Shown piece by piece: positions 61,326 to 64,000 of a DNA stretch of 64,000 bases. The notes under the pieces were generated by a model. The model ran no database searches. It saw only the letters and a program-made list of their open reading frames with translations, and had not been told where the DNA came from. The stretch's first letter is position 1. The number at the start of each line of letters is the position of its first letter. A program made the translations under genes and the position numbers. The stretch lies in contig JAIXPH010000050.1 of NCBI GenBank assembly GCA_027486345.1, forward strand, positions 1 to 64,000, in the 5' to 3' direction. The DNA is from Paracoccaceae bacterium. Lineage in GTDB: Bacteria; Pseudomonadota; Alphaproteobacteria; Rhodobacterales; Rhodobacteraceae.

Positions 61326-61420
61326 GCCCCGATGCCCAAAGCATCGGGGCGCGGCCGTCCCGCCCCGCCGGGGCGGCCGCACATATATGTGCAGCCACCC
61401 CGGCGGGACGACCGCGCCCC
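61326..61420 (-). repeat. Nested inverted-repeat element, copy III
   Basis: Hairpin GCCCCGATGC (61326-61335), loop CCAAA, GCATCGGGGC (61341-61350). The long stem 61346-61364 with 61402-61420 has one C-A mismatch that becomes a G-U pair on the minus strand. Palindrome GCACATATATGTGC at 61379-61392. An alternative stem GCGGCCG (61351-61357) with CGGCCGC (61374-61380) is also possible. It sits between fabA (stop 61448) and fabB (start 61208). The rest of the gap shows no gene. Confidence 0.85.
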
Positions 61421-61447
61421 TTGGCGAATGGCGCGGCGAATGGTGGT

Positions 61448-61957
61448 TTACGCCTCTGACAACGCGACCTTCATGTCCTTGACGATGTAGATCACCTCGC
61501 CGTCGGCCTCAACGATGCCGTCGGCCACGCCCATCGTCAGGCGGCGGGTGGTGAGGGCCTTGGTGAAATCGACCTTGTAGGTCAGCATCTTGCGGTCGGG
61601 GCGGACCATGCCGGTCAGTTTGACCTCTCCGACCCCCAGCGCATAGCCGCGCCCCAGCCAGCCGCGCCAGCCGAGGTTGAAGCCGGTCAACTGCCACAGA
61701 CCGTCAAGGCCAAGGCAGCCGGGCATGATCGGGTTGCCGGGGAAGTGGCAGTCAAAGAACCACAGGTCCGGGGTGATGTCGAATTCGGCCACCACATGGC
61801 CCTTGCCATGCAGGCCGCCATCTTCGGAAATCTCGGTGATGCGGTCCATCATCAGCATCGGAGGCGCGGGAAGCTGCGCGTTGCCGGGGCCGAAAAGCTC
61901 TCCCCGCGCGCATTTCAGAAGGGCTTCCTTGTCAAAGCTGGACGGATAAAGGGCCAT
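61448..61957 (-). CDS. fabA: 3-hydroxydecanoyl-[ACP] dehydratase/isomerase FabA
   Basis: FabA introduces the cis double bond for unsaturated fatty acids. The 169-residue hot-dog protein has the catalytic His71 in [12 protein letters not shown] and Asp85 in [12 protein letters not shown] 61957 fits the family; an in-frame ATG seven codons upstream is less likely. It is divergent from irr and followed by the structured repeat and fabB. The gene order irr / fabA-fabB-fabI is typical of Rhodobacterales. Confidence 0.95.
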   Translation of the reverse strand: MALYPSSFDKEALLKCARGELFGPGNAQLPAPPMLMMDRITEISEDGGLHGKGHVVAEFDITPDLWFFDCHFPGNPIMPGCLGLDGLWQLTGFNLGWRGWLGRGYALGVGEVKLTGMVRPDRKMLTYKVDFTKALTTRRLTMGVADGIVEADGEVIYIVKDMKVALSEA

Positions 61958-62076
61958 CGGCGCCGGTTTCCTTGTCAAAGTGCATCCGAACCCCGTCTAG
62001 CATCCGCAGGGAAGAGGTGGCAAGGGCGGCGGTCCCGCGCCCTTTTGATCCGGCCACGCCCTGCGCGCGGTTTTGA

Positions 62077-62106
62077 TTGAAAACACCCCGCAGCGGGCTT
62101 TATATG
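62077..62106 (+). promoter_or_regulatory. Promoter candidate for irr
   Basis: TTGAAA (62077-62082), 18 bases, TATATG (62101-62106). Transcription would begin near 62113. This makes ATG 62131 a more natural irr start than ATG 62104, which lies within the -10. The spacer holds a short GCGGGC/CCCCGC repeat. Confidence 0.4.
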
Positions 62107-62130
62107 GCTGGACAAGGATTGGACCCGCGC

Positions 62131-62547
62131 ATGATCGAGACGGCACAGCAACGGGGCACGGAATGGTTGGCGCGCGGGGGCCTGCGCCCGACGCGGCAGC
62201 GGCTTGCGCTGGCGGCGCTGTTGGTCGGCGACGGTCAGGACCGGCACGTGACGGCGGAAAGCCTTTATGCTGCCTCAAGCCAGACGGGCGAAAAGGTCAG
62301 CTTGGCCACCGTCTACAACACGCTGCGGGCCTTTTGTTCCGCCGGGTTGATGCAGGAGGTCGTGGTCGATGGCGCGCGCAGCTATTTTGACACGCGCATG
62401 GATGACCACCCGCATTTCTATTGGGAAGACCGCGCCGAACTGACCGACGCGCCGGCGGATCAGTTGCGCATCAGCGGCCTGCCCGATGCGCCCGACGGGA
62501 TGCAGATTTCCCGCGTGGATGTTGTCATCCGTCTGAAACGGGCCTGA
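62131..62547 (+). CDS. irr: Fur-family iron response regulator Irr
   Basis: This 138-residue Fur superfamily regulator is of the Irr type. The winged-helix segment LRPTRQRLALAALLVGDGQDRHVTAESLY and VSLATVYNTLRAFCSAGLMQEV are followed by DDHPHFYWED. Irr senses iron status through haem or its synthesis and controls iron and Fe-S genes. The start is not certain: ATG 62131 has AAGGA upstream, while ATG 62104 or TTG 62077 are in frame. Divergent from fabA. Confidence 0.9.
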   Translation: MIETAQQRGTEWLARGGLRPTRQRLALAALLVGDGQDRHVTAESLYAASSQTGEKVSLATVYNTLRAFCSAGLMQEVVVDGARSYFDTRMDDHPHFYWEDRAELTDAPADQLRISGLPDAPDGMQISRVDVVIRLKRA

Positions 62548-62553
62548 CACGGC

Positions 62554-62582
62554 AAAAAGGGTGCCGGGTTGCCCCGACACCC
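62554..62582 (-). terminator. Rho-independent terminator of the fasciclin gene
   Basis: Stem GGGTG-C-CGGG (62559-62568) with CCCG-A-CACCC (62573-62582), one internal C-A mismatch and loop TTGC. On the minus strand TTTTTGCC follows. It lies 22 bases past the stop at 62605, and also lies between convergent irr and the fasciclin gene. Confidence 0.75.
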
Positions 62583-62604
62583 CAGTTCGGCCAGCGCGAG
62601 GCGA

Positions 62605-63153
62605 TCAGCGCGGGACCAGAACCGCGTTCACCACATGGATCACACCGTTGGACTGGTTCACGTCGGCAATCGTGACCTTTGACGCGTTCCCCATTTCGTC
62701 GATCAGATAGAGGTTCTTGCCTTTGACCTGTGCGGACAGCGCGTCGCCCGACACCGTCTGCATGTGATAGAACCCATCGGGCGCGGCCTTGGCGCGGCGC
62801 ATGATGTCGGCCCCGGACAGTTTGCCCGCGACGACATGGGCTGTCAGCACCTTGACCAGCATATCCTTGTTTTCCGGCTTCAGCAGCGTGTCCACCGTGC
62901 CTGCGGGCAGGGCGGCGAAGGCGTCATTCACCGGGGCAAAGACGGTGAAGGGGCCGGAGGATTGCAGCGTTTCCACCAAACCTGCGGCCTGCACGGCGGC
63001 GACCAAGGTGGTGTGATCGGCGGAATTCACGGCGTTTTCCACGATGTTCTTTTCGGCGAACATCGGCGCGCCGCCGACCATCGGGTTGTCTTGGGCAAGG
63101 GCGGGCAGGGCCAGAACGGTGGTCAGGATCGCGGCGGCAAAGGTCAGTTTCAT
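62605..63153 (-). CDS. Secreted fasciclin (FAS1) domain protein
   Basis: The 182-residue protein has a signal peptide (cleavage near ALA-QD, residue 20) and one FAS1 domain. FAS1 motifs H1 and H2 are visible as FTVFAPVNDAFAALP and the C-terminal ADVNQSNGVIHVVNAVLVP. Such proteins are periplasmic or surface adhesins, often induced by oxidative stress in related bacteria. It is monocistronic. Confidence 0.92.
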   Translation of the reverse strand: MKLTFAAAILTTVLALPALAQDNPMVGGAPMFAEKNIVENAVNSADHTTLVAAVQAAGLVETLQSSGPFTVFAPVNDAFAALPAGTVDTLLKPENKDMLVKVLTAHVVAGKLSGADIMRRAKAAPDGFYHMQTVSGDALSAQVKGKNLYLIDEMGNASKVTIADVNQSNGVIHVVNAVLVPR

Positions 63154-63324
63154 GATGCAGGCTCCGGGTTCAGGGTTGCGGCTTTCTGGGCCGTCGCAGC
63201 ATCTACGGGGCGGTTTGGCGGGAAGTTTCCGCCTCACGAAAGCGTCAACAGGTCTGGGGGCTTTCTTTTGGCTTGGCGGGTCGGTAAGGCTACTGAAACG
63301 TTATAGGTGACGGAGGAGCGCCCG

Positions 63325-64000
63325 ATGACCGAAGATGATCTGACCAATTTGGTGGACAGCCTGACCCTGCAAGAGCAGGTTTCCCTGCTGTCGGGGCAGG
63401 ATTTCTGGTCGGTGGCGCCCTTGCCGGATCATGGCATCGGCAGCCTGCGGGTGACGGATGGCCCCAACGGCGCGCGCGGGGGTGGGTCGTTGATTGGTGG
63501 CGTGCAATCGGCGGCGTTTCCGGTGGGGATCGCGCTGGGCAGCACATGGGACCCGGCGCTTTTGGATGAAATCGGTGAGGCCTTGGCCGATGAGGTAAAG
63601 TCGAAGGGCGCGCATGTCCTGCTCGCCCCCACGGTGAACATCCACCGCAGCGTGACCAACGGGCGGAATTTCGAGTGTTATTCCGAAGACCCCGAACTGA
63701 CCGCCGCCCTCGCCGTGGGCTATATCCAGGGTCTGCAATCCAAGGGCATCTCGGCCACGATCAAACATTACGCGGGCAATGAGTCCGAGATTGAGCGCAC
63801 GACGATCAGTTCTGACGTTGATGAGCGGACCTTGCGCGAGATTTACCTGCGCCCGTTCGAGGATGCGGTGAAGAAGGCGGGGACATGGGGGATCATGTCC
63901 TCCTACAACAAGCTCAACGGCACCTATGCGGCGGAAAACCATTGGCTTTTGACCAAGGTGCTGCGCGAGGATTGGGGCTATGACGGCATCGTCATGTCCG
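63325..64000 (+). CDS. Glycoside hydrolase family 3 beta-glucosidase, 5' part (cut by window end)
   Basis: The open frame runs from ATG 63325 (GGAGGAG upstream) to the window edge, 225 codons. GH3 N-domain features are present: GIGSLRVTDGPNGARG, APTVNIHRSVTNGRNFECYSEDPELTA, and ATIKHYAGNESEIERTT. The reading stops at GYDGIVMS, exactly before the expected catalytic Asp. No signal peptide is seen, so the enzyme should act in the cytoplasm on imported oligosaccharides. A sugar-transport or LacI-type gene probably follows outside the window. Confidence 0.93.
   Translation, partial: MTEDDLTNLVDSLTLQEQVSLLSGQDFWSVAPLPDHGIGSLRVTDGPNGARGGGSLIGGVQSAAFPVGIALGSTWDPALLDEIGEALADEVKSKGAHVLLAPTVNIHRSVTNGRNFECYSEDPELTAALAVGYIQGLQSKGISATIKHYAGNESEIERTTISSDVDERTLREIYLRPFEDAVKKAGTWGIMSSYNKLNGTYAAENHWLLTKVLREDWGYDGIVMS

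Noticed and set aside
62077-62130. Longer Irr start at TTG 62077 or ATG 62104
   Set aside because: A plausible promoter occupies these codons, and homologous Irr proteins do not need the extra residues. They remain possible alternatives but were not chosen.
63290-63310. LacI-type operator upstream of the GH3 gene (TGAAACGTTATA)
   Set aside because: Only the centre AACGTT is symmetric, and the spacing differs from the usual TGAAANCGNTTNCA form. It is too weak to list as a site.

Overview
The window is high-GC chromosomal DNA from an alphaproteobacterium, very probably a member of the Rhodobacteraceae (order Rhodobacterales). The call rests on gene content: both key enzymes of the ethylmalonyl-CoA pathway (ethylmalonyl-CoA mutase and crotonyl-CoA carboxylase/reductase), an RpoH-II type sigma factor, the coaBC-dut-moeB arrangement, an Irr-type Fur protein beside fabA-fabB, and several families typical of this group (TIGR02186, DUF6455, DUF1989). 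The genus cannot be fixed from the sequence. Almost all of the window is dense core chromosome. The only clear mobile DNA is the end of an IS5-family element at the left edge (1-60).

Layout. 0-4 kb: IS end, an orphan ORF possibly cut by it, an RsuA-type pseudouridine synthase, a MATE exporter, and a coupled TIGR02186/TSUP exporter pair. 4-10 kb: a nucleoside uptake operon (BMP-type binding protein, ATPase, two permeases, purine nucleoside phosphorylase) with a palindromic operator candidate upstream. 10-22 kb: housekeeping runs nfuA-tsaB-rimI, uspA-like, trpS, an inactive-looking rhomboid, murJ, glnD and an LpoA-like lipoprotein divergent from rsmI-yraN. 22-31 kb: gshB, comM, a GST with an extra Cys domain, cobU with a phosphatase, rpoH-II, then coaBC-dut-moeB-like. 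31-43 kb: an extradiol dioxygenase homologue, an amino-acid ABC transporter without ATPase, an M3 peptidase, a tetR-aruH-aruI-like arginine transaminase cluster, a CDF transporter, an SH3 protein and a 2-hydroxyacid dehydrogenase. 43-54 kb: small proteins, DUF1989, deoD, DUF6455, then ecm and ccr flanking an acyltransferase, and a RecD/Dda-like helicase. 54-64 kb: a stand-alone Lrp ligand domain, pyrD, DUF952, an SRAP protein, tRNA-Gly(TCC), an exported intradiol dioxygenase, fabI, fabB, fabA, irr, a fasciclin protein and the 5' part of a GH3 beta-glucosidase cut by the window end.

Functional themes. Ecm and Ccr supply C2 assimilation. Nucleoside uptake, two unrelated purine nucleoside phosphorylases and PyrD/Dut connect to nucleotide metabolism. 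FabI/FabB/FabA form an unsaturated fatty acid block. Irr (62 kb) may control the Fe-S scaffold nfuA (11 kb) through an ICE-like palindrome seen there.

The least explained signals are non-coding. First, three dispersed copies of a ~95-nt nested inverted-repeat element (11.7, 45.9 and 61.3 kb) lie 3' of minus-strand genes with the same polarity. Their arms carry compensatory substitutions, and at least three of the pairings are mutually exclusive. Second, a separate family of five 3'-flank cassettes combines GC hairpins of two types with a constant tail, GGATATTTGARCAACGGG, and is always oriented with the gene it follows. These are the best candidates for something undescribed. I found no CRISPR array, defence island, prophage or biosynthetic cluster.
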